64,000 nucleotides of DNA from the NCBI GenBank assembly GCA_022661535.1, contig JAKULF010000004.1, forward strand, positions 248,001 to 312,000. The letters run 5' to 3'. A program made the position numbers and the translations under genes. Shown piece by piece: positions 32,006-45,331 of the stretch; the stretch's first letter is position 1, and every line of letters starts with the position of its first letter. This DNA is from Eutypa lata (taxonomy: Eukaryota; Ascomycota; Sordariomycetes; Xylariales; Diatrypaceae). Below the pieces are notes generated by a model. It saw only the letters and a program-made list of their open reading frames with translations. It made no database searches and was not told where the DNA came from.

Positions 32006-33019
32006 CTACAGCGTTAGCCCCTCCTTTTCAGTAGCACCATCTATCTTCTCAACCTCCTTAACAGGTGCACCAACAGCACCAGCAGCACCGGCACCCACCT
32101 TCCTCCTCTTCCTCTCCTCTCTCTCCCTCCTCCGAATGCTCCTCAAATCCGGAGGCGCCTCAACACCCAGCCTCCTCCTCAGCTCCTCCACATCGGTCTC
32201 CATCTCCCTCTCCCAGTAGACATTGATGACCTCATCCGCGCGCAGCCCATTCCGCACGGCCCAGGGCCCATACACATCCCAGAACCGGGCCCTCTCGGCG
32301 GGCTTCAGCGTGACCACGGCCAGGGCGGCGAGGCCCGTCATGGGCAGCAGGGTGTTGGCGAACTCGAAGGCCTTGAGGGCGACCTCGCCCTCGCGCACGG
32401 TCGGGAGGCCCGTCAGCGCGTGCAGGAAGTCGTGCGACTCCCGGTACCGCTGCATGACGTACGCGCACTCCCCGTCGTCGACGTACCGCACGGCCGCCCG
32501 CGTGTCCGGCGTCACGCCCTCCCGGTCCAGCCACGCCGCGTACGTCGCGCCCACCGTCGACGGCCCCAGCGACCGCAGGTACGGCAGGTCCAGCGACGTC
32601 GACGTGATCCGCGGCCGGTCCCGCAGGATCTGTCGCCCCGTCGGCGACGAGAGCATCGCCCGCCGCAGCCGCGTTAGGAAGTACGGCGTCGCCGTCGTTT
32701 CCCCCACCACCGCGATCAGGTCCCCCCGCCGCGGGTCGAGGAATGATATGATCCCGGACCCGGCCGCGAGGAAGGCCCGCTCGATCCCGGTGAGGGGTAC
32801 GTGACCGGGGTAATTGGGGGGTGGGCGGTTTAGCACGGAGAAGGGCCGGCTGGTGGTGGTGGGTGGGCGTGGGTTTGTTCTTGCGTCATGTCTTCTTGGT
32901 GAAAGTGGTGGTGTCTGTGCATCTGGGTGTGAATAAGAATGAATAGGGTGTGAACGGGATGACGATAAGAGAGCTGTAGTGGCGGCGGGTAAGGTGTGGT
33001 ATGTGTTGCGGGATATGTG

Positions 33020-33063
<44 letters not shown>

Positions 33064-33097
33064 GGAGATAGCGCAGACAGGTAGTTTGAGATTTCAT
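32006..33097 (-). CDS. coq4: ubiquinone biosynthesis protein COQ4
   Basis: A single exon of 363 aa. The N-terminal 100 residues are rich in Ser, Arg and Pro and serve as a mitochondrial presequence; they include a run of 12 or more serines. The body ([40 protein letters not shown]) is the Coq4 domain, and the signature [11 protein letters not shown] at about 222-232 provides the metal-binding HDxxH with a following Glu near 238. Coq4 organises the CoQ synthome on the inner mitochondrial membrane and is implicated in C1 decarboxylation/hydroxylation of the ring. The basic C-terminal tail is longer than in yeast. It diverges from the MIX17 gene and converges on the PDCD5 gene. Confidence 0.95.
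33021..33060 (-). repeat. CTG/CAG trinucleotide run coding poly-Ser
   Basis: Thirteen CTG triplets on the + strand read as AGC (Ser) codons in the COQ4 presequence. Pure runs of this length are prone to length variation. Confidence 0.9.
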
Positions 33098-33638
33098 CTT
33101 CTTAATCTTCTGGAATATATCATAGCCTCATTGAGGACCGTCTATATTAAAAGCAGCCTTCTTTCTGCGCGTGATATTGAAGTTGTCTAAATTGATTATA
33201 GTCTGATGACGGTCGAACCACCAACTACTCTAATTCGGAGCTTGATAGATGCATAATCAAAGCTCTTCATGAAGTAAGTTCAATGCAATTATCAAATATA
33301 TCGGAATCACCAGCCCCTGTATCGCCGATTTTCTAAGTGTGACGATTCCAAAGCTTCAGATTGGCCACTTCTCTATGTAGAGTCGGTAGACTAGGCCCTA
33401 AAAGTACCTACCTAGGTAGCTTTAGTTAGTTAGGGCCTTCCATCCCGGGATTCTGGGCGGTGGGGCCCTTCGTTCCGTTCTAGGGTATTCTTTTGCTTAA
33501 AGCCGAGCTTCTGCATCCATCTTCTTCCAATTATTTGCCTCCAAATTCCAATCCTTACAATATACAAAGTCGTCTTCACCACTCGTCGATATCACCACAT
33601 CTCAACACATTCCTATAACCGCCACAACACAATCCACT

Positions 33639-33672
<34 letters not shown>

Positions 33673-33677
33673 ACAAG

Positions 33678-34284
33678 ATGGCTCGTAACCGATCCGCCGG
33701 CCGTGCTCCCGCCCGTCCCACCGTCCCATCCCGCGCCGCTCCTCCCCAGGCCCAGCCGAAGCGACCAGCGACGACGTACGCCCCCGCGCAGGGCGCACAA
33801 CACGCACCTCCGGCAGCGAATGCCCAGGCGCCCCCGGCCTCGCAGGGACCTGGACTCTTCGGCCAGATGGCCAGCACGGCTGCGTAAGCTCCCTTCTCCC
33901 TCTTCCCCTTCCACATCCACTTCTCCTTTCTCTCTTCCTCTCTTCCTCTCTTCCTCTCTCTCGCCATTCCAAATAGTTATAACAAATGTAAATGCCCAGT
34001 TACTAACAACAGGAAACAACAGCGGTGTAGCAGTCGGATCCTCGATCGGCCACGCCATCGGCGGTATGTTCGGTGGTGGCGGCAGCAGTGAGCCGGCTCC
34101 CCAGCAGCAAGACCAGGCGGCGGCGCAGCAGCAACAGCAGCAGCAGCAGCAGTGGGGTAACAACTGCGCGGGCGCCACGCAGAACTTCACCAAGTGCATG
34201 GATGATAACCAGGGAAACATGCAGATCTGCAACTGGTATCTGGAGCAGCTTAAGGCTTGCCAGTCCGCTGCTAGCCAGTACTAA
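33678..34284 (+). CDS. mix17: twin CX9C mitochondrial protein MIX17/CHCHD2 family
   Basis: Two exons, join(33678..33883, 34023..34284), 155 aa; phase 2 junction gives ASTAAGVAVGSSIGHAIGG, the conserved Gly-rich segment of the family. The C-terminus has two CX9C pairs, C-AGATQNFTK-C and C-NWYLEQLKA-C, which are oxidised by Mia40 in the intermembrane space. The N-terminus is Arg/Pro/Ala-rich. A glutamine run (9 residues) precedes the CHCH domain. Homologues (yeast Mix17, human CHCHD2/10) support respiration and cristae or complex IV function. It diverges from COQ4 over about 580 bp. Confidence 0.93.
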
Positions 34285-34702
34285 CTAAGCATGTGCGTAA
34301 TTTGCTTGGTCGGTTTGTTGGTGGATGGATAGATGAAGGGATCTGAGAATGTACGGAGAGAAGGTGAAAGAAATGGGAAAGGAAAGGGGGTTAGCAATCT
34401 GGGCTGACGATCATGTCTGCCATTGGTCCAGGGGAAGAAGGAAACATAAACCCGCAGAGCTGAATAATAGCAACGGTACTGCATTTCAGAGGATAGGAAT
34501 CTCAACTACCTGGTTGTTAACAAATCCTCTTAATTGCACAATATGACACTATTATGATGAATGATCCGGTCTGCATTACAATACTCCGTCCGTCCAGGAC
34601 CCAGTTCCAGTTCGCTATAAATGAACGTATAACTATACTCGTATCATACATGCCGGGGAAGTGAGCAATGAAAGCTAAGAAGGTTAGTTATGCAGCTAGC
34701 TA

Positions 34703-35880
34703 TCAATGACCGTCTTCGTCTTCATCATCATCGTCCCTACGGGGTTCAAAGTTCAGCTGTTATCTCAATGATCAGTAAAAAGCCTCGTAACAGCAGGACG
34801 AGGGGGAGGGGGGGGGATAGAACATCAACTAACTCACCGAATTCCCATTATACAACTGAGCATCCCTCCTCTTCCGATCCTCCTCATTCTCAAACCCCCT
34901 GATTCTCGACCCACTCCCACTTCCTCTTCCCGCAGCAGAAGGGGGCAAATCATCCATCTCAATGTTCTCACCATGACCATCTCCACCTCCAGCCTGTCTT
35001 CCCCGCCTCCCCCCTCCCCTTCCGCCGCCACCACCACCAACCAAAAATCCAACAACCACACTCCAGAACCCAGCCAACAGCCCCACAGCACTCATAAGGG
35101 CCCTCCAGGCCGGATTCCCACCTACATGCGCGTAGGCGTCCGCGAACTGAGGAACAGGCACGAGGACCAGCGTAGCTGAGGGCGCGAGCCCCAGACTCCC
35201 CAGGGAATCGGACTCCTCGGCGGCGCTGATGGCGCGGTTCGGCAGGGGCGTAAGCACTACAAACAGTGTATTGGAGTCAGCAATCATCATCCTTCGTGGT
35301 CGACATTCTACCAAGGCGGCAAGGGGGATTGGTCCTTTGCTCCCGAACATAAAATGCATGCATGTCCCGTTATGTAACTCTAAGCAGGGAATGAAGCTAT
35401 CTAGGCAAGGAAGAAAATTACTCACCGACGCGGAACGTGTACGGCGCATCGCTGTTCTCGTCATCAGGGTTATCGCGGCGCGCGCCATCGATCCAAGGTC
35501 GCACGTCGTCCTTCAACGTAGCGGAGGAGGCAGGGAAGCGCGCGCGCATCGTCGAGCCGGAGAAGAGGCGGATCTGGAGATTGCAATGCTCATGTTGGTG
35601 TGAGCTGCTGTTGCTGCTGCTGGGGTTGTTGAGCGAAGAGAGCGGTATCGACTCGTTTGTATCGAAATCTTCAATAGTACGGCGACTAGTGGAATGATTC
35701 GAACTATTGTTGTTATTCAGAGACTCAGCCTGCGCGAGCAACCTCGCCTGCCGCTCCTGCGCCTCCCGCTCCTTGCGCTCCCGCCGGTCGTCCTCGATGC
35801 GCTTGAGGATGCGCCGTCGCTCCTCCGTGGCCTGCTGCTTCCGGTGGCGGACTTCCTCGGCGTACTTGCGCTCGGCGGGG

Positions 35881-35915
<35 letters not shown>

Positions 35916-36833
35916 GAGGTGTGACGAAGAGGACGATGATGATGCGTCGGAAGGGTCAGGGTTAGGGTTGGCTTCTCTACGCGCTTTGGCTCGCGCTTCC
36001 GCCTCCGCTTTGGTCGCTGCTTCCTTCGCCTTCTTGTCCGCTTCGAGCCGCTTGGCTCGCTCGGCTAGAGCTGCTTGGACTTGGCGTGCTCGCGCGTCTT
36101 GGGCTGGGTTTGGTGGTGGTGATGATACGTCGTTGATGGTTTCTTCTGCGGTTGCTGCCGGTGCCGGTGCTGGTGCTGACTGGCTTTGTTCCAGGGTTCG
36201 ACCTGTTGAACTTGGGGCAGCGACATTTGCGGCTTGCTGCTGCTGTTGCTGCTGTTGGGCTTGACTAGGGGGTGGACTCAGAGCTGCCTGTGCTCTGCGC
36301 AGGAACTCCTCCTTGGATGTCCCGGCTGCAATGTACTCCCTTAATTGGCCGTTCCTGCGTGAAGTGTAAGCATGGATCTTGAACACATAAGTAATCTTAG
36401 GAAGGAATGCAGAACAACGACGCCCTGCGTGGTTGGTTCGACATACTGTATCATAACCATGGTCGGCTTCCTAGGCACGGGGAATAGAGCCTCGAGGAAG
36501 CCGGCCTCTTGTGATCCCGCTTGTAGCCGCAAGGCTACGGCTTTGGTCTCGAGGAGCGATTTCAACTAATTTCCCACGTTAGCGACGTGAAACAGTAGGA
36601 AAAATAGGACAAGGGTTCTCGTACAGAGTCTTCGACGAGGAACTCATTCTCCCATGTTTGACTTTCGGTTTCGCCATCTAGTTGGCCAAAATTGTCAGTG
36701 GGCTGGACAAACTACTACTATATGTCGTAGCATAATCAGGGTCGAAGTACGCACCAGTCACGAAACAGACGACCAGTTTTGCCTCCTGGAGCGCGGTACT
36801 GATGCCCTCCTGCAAGCTGCCCTGAAAGAACAT
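34703..36833 (-). CDS. UBX-domain protein of the ER-associated degradation type (UBXN4/erasin-like)
   Basis: Six exons, complement(join(34703..34756, 34838..35256, 35426..36354, 36447..36565, 36625..36677, 36755..36833)), 550 aa, all junctions in phase. The N-terminus (MFFQGSLQEGISTALQEAKL, then GSQEAGFLEALFPVPRKPTM) is the thioredoxin-like UAS-type domain of UBXN4. The middle is a long Arg/Glu/Ala coiled coil with poly-Gln and a 12-Asn run. The UBX domain (CNLQIRLFSGSTMRARFP ... SLGLAPSATLVLVPV) would bind Cdc48/p97. A hydrophobic segment (ALMSAVGLLAGFWSVVVGFL) near residue 470 and an acidic tail complete the plan. It likely recruits Cdc48 to the ER membrane. It diverges from SHY1. Confidence 0.9.
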
Positions 36834-37409
36834 GATGGGCAGTGATTAATTGTATATATTCTACCCGGGAAAGAAAACCTGCGAACGGGTTAACGCTTTG
36901 GACCTTTGAACATGGGGGAAGAGTGACGTTGCGCACAAATTAATACAATCCTATGTATGAATTCTAGGAACAGACCTAACTATAAGATCAGGACAATACC
37001 CTCGAGTGACCGCAATGAAAAAATGGCTTCTGGATTTGAATTTGGTTCTTATATAAGTCTGAAGAGTTGAGGAAGGACTATGTAGTTAGAGTGAACGACC
37101 TATGTAAGTGTAGGTGTTCCATATGGCCACGCAGCGCAGCCATGTGACGATGGTCAGAACCAGTTGTAAGTACATCTTCACAAATGAATATTATTGGGTA
37201 CAACGATATTACGTAGTGTTCGACGTAATTAAAACCCTGTCCCCTGTCACAGCTTTCCGCCCCGCTAACAACCTCTACGTCGATTAACTAGGAGCTCCAT
37301 CAAAATTGATATGGAGCTTAACATCCGATTTACGATAGTATACCGAATGACGACTTCCCTCGACCAGCTTGCTAGACACTGAGAAGCAGGCCAATCCGAT
37401 CACGTCACG
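36834..37409. promoter_or_regulatory. divergent promoter between UBX protein and SHY1 genes
   Basis: A 576-bp region with no gene. It contains CGCACAAATTAATACAATC at 36932-36950, which is repeated exactly at 51801-51819. Confidence 0.5.
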
Positions 37410-38757
37410 ATGAAGCCCCCAAGCTGTATACCGCGACGAACGCTCGTCTCCCGCGTCGAGCAGGCCCTCGAATCGCAGTTCCGCGCTGCTGGTTCCCCTT
37501 CTAGTAGCAATGCAACCACCCGCACAAGATCCACGATCCGAACAACCCGCACGATCTTACCACAAAAACCACACTCAACCACCACCCACCGCCGAACCTT
37601 CGCCAACAAAGCACCCCTCCACAACAACAACAACCGCCGCCAAGCAGGCGACGACCCGACCTTCACGAGCATAGTGGACAACCCGCCGGAGCTGGTGCGG
37701 GCGGGCGGGCGGCGGCACGGGCCGGGCCTGATCGTGCTGGCGATCATCCCCCTCACGGCGTTCGCGCTCGGGAGCTGGCAGGTGCAGCGGCTGGGGTGGA
37801 AGACGGAGCTGATCGCGCGGTTCGAGGACCGCCTGGTGCGGGACCCGCTGCCGCTGCCGCCGCGCGTCGACCCGGACGCCATCCACGACTTCGACTACCG
37901 GCGCGTCGTGGCGCGGGGCCGCTTCCGCCACGATAGGGAGATGTTGGTCGGGCCCCGCATGCATGATGGGGAGCAGGGGTTTATGGTTGTTACGCCGCTT
38001 GAGAGGGATGGTGGTGAGGGACAGGGACAGGGACAGGGACAGGGGACGACGACGGTGTTGGTCAATCGTGGATGGATCAGCAAGAAGATGCGCGATCAGC
38101 AGGTTAGGGCGCGGGCGCGGGCCCAGGGGGGAGAGGAGGCGCTGCCGACGGACGAGGTTGTTGTGGAGGGCTTGCTGAGGGAGCCGTGGAAGAAAAATAT
38201 GTTCACCCCGGATAATAGGCCCGATATCAACGAGTTTTACTTCCCCGACGTCAGGCAGATGGCCGAGTTGTCGGGGAGTCAGGCTGTGTGGGTGGAGCAG
38301 ACTATGGGTGAGTTATTTCTCTTTTCTTTTTTTTGTTGATTTCCTCTTACTTGGCTACCTATCTGAACGAGCTTGAATTCACTTGGCTAGCTGGCTGGCT
38401 GGTGTGGTTTTGGGGTTGTTTTCATTCCTGACGACGCATGCTAATATCATTGCAGAGCCGGATCTCCTACAAGCTATAGAGTTCGAAGCTAAGGGCATCC
38501 CCATTGGTCGAGCTCCCGAGGTCAACTTGAGGAATAACCATGCCCAGTACATCTTCACATGGTAAGCTACACTACTACTACACCACAGGTCCTTTCTTCC
38601 CCCTCCCCCCTTCCCCCTTTTATTTCACCATCCCCAGTCCTAATCATGTACTAGGTATGGACTCGCGGTAGCAACATCTATCATGTTCTACATGGTTGTC
38701 AAGAAGCCTCCCACGGACATCGCACGCCGAGTGCGACATAATAAGGACTGGACATAA
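37410..38757 (+). CDS. shy1: SURF1-family cytochrome c oxidase assembly factor SHY1
   Basis: Three exons, join(37410..38307, 38456..38561, 38655..38757), 368 aa. A basic presequence is followed by the first membrane segment (LIVLAIIPLTAFALGSWQVQ) with the SURF1 signature GSWQVQRLGWK, then RVVARGRF and VNRGWI of the intermembrane domain, NEFYFPDV, and the second membrane segment (GLAVATSIMFYMVVKK). SHY1 promotes assembly of the Cox1 module of complex IV in the inner mitochondrial membrane. A (GGACAG)n run codes GQGQGQGQG at about 205-212, in a loop. Splice phases agree throughout. It converges on the CENP-T gene with only 158 bp between stop codons. Confidence 0.95.
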
Positions 38758-38915
38758 ATAAGTTTTTCCGCAGTAGCTAGCGGAGTTACTATCATATCTT
38801 CATGTCCCATAAAAGCTAGTCCCAAGAGCAGGGTTCCCTCCGATCTTTGCAGGGTGGTGTTGGATATCCGGCCAATTCGTTGCTGGAAAAGGTATACATG
38901 CTGGTGATATCGAGT

Positions 38916-40688
38916 TCAGGTAGCATCTTCCTCATCATCTACCTCGACAGGCCTAGATTTCTTGCGGGGAGCTTTCGTCGGTACCGGTACGGGCATGCGC
39001 AGCTCCTGCAACAGCTCCCTGGGTAAATGGCGTTGCGCAAGGGCGAACGGCGTCGTCGATGCGCTTGTCTGCCGCTGTCTGCAAATAGAGAAAAATGTAA
39101 ATTCCTGTACTTATACTATAGCATACATACTAGTAGGCATATGAAAATATCTGTATGGGATGGAAATCTGTGATATGAACATACCTGCGCATGAGAGTGA
39201 TCATATCGCTCTCATCGATCGTCTTGCGGCCGGCATGCTTCGCATACGCTGATAAATCATCCCCCAACTGCTCGAAGAACCAATCCGTAGCCTGCATGAT
39301 AGCGTCCAGGGTATCCGCGCTGATCTTGGCTTTGCCAACGCCGGCCGTCTTCGCGAAAGTGGTAGCCAGCCGCTTAACGACGCCTGAGGGCAAGGAGGGG
39401 TACTCGATGCCGTGTTTGGAGATCTTCTTGCCGGCCTTCTTCCTCCTAGGCGGTCGGCTGGTGAGGTCTCTTGTTCGGGAGAGGATCGTGGTCTCGTCGA
39501 TTGGTCCTTCGTTGTTGTCGACGTCGTCTACCAATCCAAGTAGTCCCCCGGTAGCGGTCTCATCTAGGTTATCATCCTCGTCGTCCATCCCCAGCGCCGG
39601 TTCCTCATCAAACCCCCCTTCCTCGGTCATAGTAGTAGGATCCCGGACCGGCGATTCCACTGGAGCCATGAGGAAGGTAGTCTCGTTTCCGGCATCGGGT
39701 ATCTCGATAGGGCCGAAATCGCTTTCTCCACCGACTGTCTGACGTCTAGCATCGTCGGCGTCGAACCTGCTTCATAGTCAGCATTTTCTCGAACAAAAAT
39801 ACACGCATGTAAACCTTCATCCGTAATTAAACTAGACACATACCGCTCGACCATAGCCTGCTCATCCAGCACCAAATCCTCATCCTCATCATCACTCATA
39901 GCAGGCGGTGGGAAGAACCCCGAATCGATATCGGCACCCGCATCGCTCAGCAATTCCGGCCCCGCGTAATCGCTGAACCTCACACTCCCCATACTCCCCC
40001 TATCGAAGCGGCCGCTCAGGGGTCCCTCGCCCCACGCCCTCCGCGGCAACTCAATAGACTGGGCCGTGTAGTTATCGACGTCCTCGAGCCCACTAAGCCG
40101 AGGCGGCTTCAGATCGTCATCGTCGTCATCGTCATCGAAATCCCGCATACCGGGGAGCGAGAACCTCGGGCGCTCGATAGGAAACTCATCATCATCCTCG
40201 TCCAACTCATCCAGCGTCCCTAACGTGGTATCTCCACTCTTCCGACTCCTCCTACTCCTACGTCTCCTCTTCCCCCCACCACTACCAGGCGAAGACGAAG
40301 ACCCGCCAGAACCGCCAGACGTCGACGACGACGATGACACTATCGTCGTCGTGGCCGGGGCCAGGGCCCGGGACAGATCCCGCAGGACGTCGCGCGGCGT
40401 CTCGCGACGCGCGTCCCGGAAGAGGCTGTGGCGGCGTCGGCCCGGGGTGAAGATGGCGGCGCGCCGCTGGTCTAGGGAGCGGAAGGCCGCTTTGGCGTGA
40501 GGCGTCGAGGCATTGGTCACGCCGCGACGCCGCGCCGAAAGCGAGAGGCGTCGGCCGGAGGCTGTGGCGGTTGTTGGGGGCTCGGCGCTGATGGCGCGGC
40601 GATTGGGGGTTGTGGTTGTTGCTTTGCCTGATGGTGTGAGCGCGTGGGGTGTGCGGAGGGGGGCGAGGTGGTGATTGTTTGTTGCCAT
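38916..40688 (-). CDS. inner-kinetochore histone-fold protein CENP-T (Cnn1)
   Basis: Three exons, complement(join(38916..39078, 39185..39766, 39844..40688)), 529 aa. The C-terminus holds a histone fold at about 400-480 (EYPSLPSGVVKRLATTFAKT, ISADTLDAIMQATDWFFEQL, GRKTIDESDMITLMRRQRQ) and then the CENP-T extension (ALAQRHLPRELLQELRMPVP). The N-terminal 130 residues are basic and rich in Thr/Ser-Pro, like the part that recruits the Ndc80 complex after phosphorylation. The middle is acidic. CENP-T pairs with CENP-W at centromeres and links chromatin to outer kinetochore. Confidence is highest for the histone fold. Confidence 0.9.
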
Positions 40689-43600
40689 TTTTCGTTTGTT
40701 GCTCTCGCCGTTGGGAGTCTGACGATGCCTCTGTGTGTAGGTAGACTATCTAGGCTCTGGTATTCAATATTACGTGGGGAAGTCACCTATGTAGCCAAGA
40801 TTACCTAGGTAGGTGGCTCGTCAACTCCGGTAGTCAAGCCTAGTGTGGTAATTGATCTCTCATGGGGTAAACATGTTAATAATCCCGAGTGAATTGATCG
40901 TTTGTCCGTAGCTAGTGGCGGAGTGGCTCGACGTTGATTTCGGCATGTGGGATTCCCAACTGACGCGGTGTGGTTAAAGCTTTAGACGCGTCTTACTGTG
41001 CATTATGTAGGCTTGTATGTATGTACGTATGTATGTATGTAAATCATTAGTTAGCGGCAGTCGGGACGGAGGTTTAGCACGTGGCGTTCCCCTTCAAGCC
41101 TATCATTGATCCTCAAACTGCCCCAGGTGAAGGAAGAGATAACGATAAGATCGAGCTACCGGTTAGCTTGGCAAGCTTGGTGTGCATAGGGAGGGATGTA
41201 TGTAGTTATACTCATGTGGGGCAGCTTGCAGTTTTAGAGGGACGAGGGGCCAAAGCAATAAAGTGGAAGCTCCCCCTGAGAGCACTTAGTCTCCCCCAGG
41301 TATGTAAGAATCTTGAGACGTGTGGTTGTCGTAGAGAATAATTAGGACAGGCTTTGAGGCTCTTGATAATCACTATGTGCCTACTTTACACATGTATATT
41401 TTCTTACAAACATATTTCTCAGGAGAGATAATACATAGGACGCCGGAGAGGGGAACAATACCTCCTCATCAGTTAGCTCTGTCACGGATGGAGCTCGGTT
41501 GTCGATCAATCCCTCCAAGTCGGATGAGGAGCTTCGGAAGACACCGATGGTCTCATCAATACGGTGGGGTTGATATACCAGTAACTTGAGGTAGGTATAC
41601 GATTGCTACATATCCATTCTGTAGTGCCGATTCCGAGTGCCCTTCTTATTGGGTCGTTAAGATGTAACGCGAGCCTGTCGGCTGAAAGGTTACTACTCTG
41701 TTTGAGAGCTTCTACTGGTTTTCAAAGCTCCTAGGATGGCACATATCTTAAGGAATATTTCGGGCTATTTATTTGGTGGATAAATTAAGTACTCGCAGTT
41801 AGCTTTGATAGCTTGCTAAGTGGTCAATGATTTCCAGATGACGGCCACAAGAGCCATTCAAGTAGCGAATCAATCTAAGATGATTCCTGCTGTTAAGCGC
41901 TTCTTCTACATTGTAGCTTCTCAAGAAGAAGCTAGAGATTGATAACAAAGTTTGGTTGATAATTGGCCCCTTGTCTACTCTAAGAACAGCTCCATGATGG
42001 TTTGCTAGCGTTCCAAGGGGACCTGGTGTCTTGTAACGAGAGTTGCATCAGATGGCGCTGGTGAATTCATCCCGATTCCTGTCTGCCTGTCAAGGGGATC
42101 GAAGGGGGGCATGAATGCTTAAAAACCCCTTGGAGGAGGTGGGTCTACGATAAGAAATATTCTGACTACCGGCATCAACAAAAACAGGCTACCTATACAA
42201 ACTCCTCTACATGTAGGCAGTATTGATAAAAGAAGTAATACCTACAGGTACCTACCTATGTAATAATTTACAATATCACATAGAATCTACCCAAATCATT
42301 GGTTTTGCTACCCAAACAATGGGCTTCTTTCTAAGTACCAGGCCTTTGTCCTAGCTTCTAATCACGTTTGCTATCCAGAGCTCTACCTCTAGTTAGTCTA
42401 GCTGACAACCAGCAACGACTACATGTAGGTACCTATGCAGACGTTGACGCTTGGACCACTTAATTTTCCAGTAGTTACCTTAACACCCTGATACGACAGT
42501 CCAACCAGCTATTGCACACTAAAAGAATAGCTCACCCGCTAAGTATTGTTTATTAAATCCCTATTGGCTAGTCATTTTTGCTGTTCTCTGTTGAATGTGC
42601 ACGGTCTTCTCTTGGCCCAGCCTTTATCCAACCTCACATATATACAAGTAGGTACATATACTTCCTATCCTTGCGTCCAACATCAAATTCCAACTACACG
42701 TAGTTATAAGGAGCTATGTGATTATAAAAATACGTGTGTAAGTAGTAGATGATGTTCGACCTGTCATTGAATCCTAATTGCTGTAAAATGCTTACCTAAT
42801 AAATGAACATGCATTGATTAACCATTCTATTCAACATTGAGCTATCATGGCTCAAAGCTTCTATGATAGCATGCATCCTCTGGCAAGTTCCGTGTTTTCC
42901 CACGGTGTGCCTCATCGGCTTTGCAGTAAGAGATCACATACAATACACAGGTATATATACAAAATAGATGTTTGAAGCTTACCTTCGTCTATCTTTACTT
43001 AAATCTTCTAGTAGCCGTTGCAGCTGTCATGCATGTAATATAGGTACATAGCTGAACATCATATGGATCTCAACATTGAATGCATTCTATTACTTAAATA
43101 GGTTTCTGTGTGTGTCATTTATTATCTACGTGGGACATCACCAGTGTCGATGCTCAAACAGAGCTTCAACTAGAACACGCTACATAGCACTGAAGAGGTC
43201 AACCAGTATTGGTCACAGTACATTCTTTGTTATATCTCTGAGCATCACATATACAGTGCAATAATGTAACACATACATACACTCCTATTACCTACTAATA
43301 CACCTCTCCGGTAGTAAACCCTTCCAATAGAGTCAATAGTTTCCCTCCCCTTTACATATATGTTATACGTAGGTAAATATTATACAAGTTAGATACGTAG
43401 TACAAAGAAAGGAAACAGCCAGGGCCATGGAATATCAACCAGAACAAGGTCAAGTAGGTTCCTAGGTATGTAGCAAAAGAGAACAACCAAGGACGACATT
43501 AGCGCCGCCGCCACTATTACCACCACAGCACCACCATTTACATACCATAGCTAACGCTATACCCACCTTGAATGGACACCTACAAGGCGCTAGTTATCAC

Positions 43601-44273
43601 CTAGCTATGTGCATACATACTACCTCCTAGGTAGGTACACAGAACCCTTCACCTCCTCTCAACCAATTATCTACCTCTACTGTATTGGGAACTTGCTCTT
43701 GCGGCACTACACTGTTCCAACTACTACTTCGGTTGTGTCAAAACATTCTTCATTCCTATCCTGTCGTAACCTCAAACTCACTCCAGTTGCAGAATTAGGT
43801 ACTTATCCTACCCTAACTAAAAGCAACTTTGAACTGTTTTTTGTTGTTCTTTGAAAGCTCCATCCGGCTTCTACATCCTACCTACCTACGAAGTACTAGG
43901 AGGTAGGTAGTTTACTTAGGTACTTACAGTTACTAGTCTACATACATACCATACTTAACTCCACTGGGTATTGTGTGTGCCTGCCTACCACATACCTACC
44001 TGTAGTTACCTAACCTACAAACCTCCGCCGCCACTTCTTTCCGATTTGATCATCAACACACTATCGATTGCCGACCGATACAAACTCGACGTTCAACTTC
44101 TAACTTCTACCGTATCATTGTCGCACATCAATTTTACTATCCTCTCGGTGTATTCCATCGTTATCTACTACATTTCCATAATTCAAGTCCCTCTTCATCA
44201 CTTCCTTGGTCTGTGACTATCAGAAAACCATCTTCTTTGATACCCGCTTTCGGTCAACAGGTCATCACCGACC
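40689..44273. other. 3.6-kb gene-free stretch before rac1
   Basis: No protein family is recognised. It has GTATGTATGTATGTA near 41020, many TACCTACC/GGTAGGTA runs (42250, 43620, 43885-43930, 43990), and generally AT-rich sequence. Small frames near 41081 and 43076 have no motif. The last few hundred bases are C/T-rich and are the likely leader of rac1. Confidence 0.5.
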
Positions 44274-45331
<1,058 letters not shown>

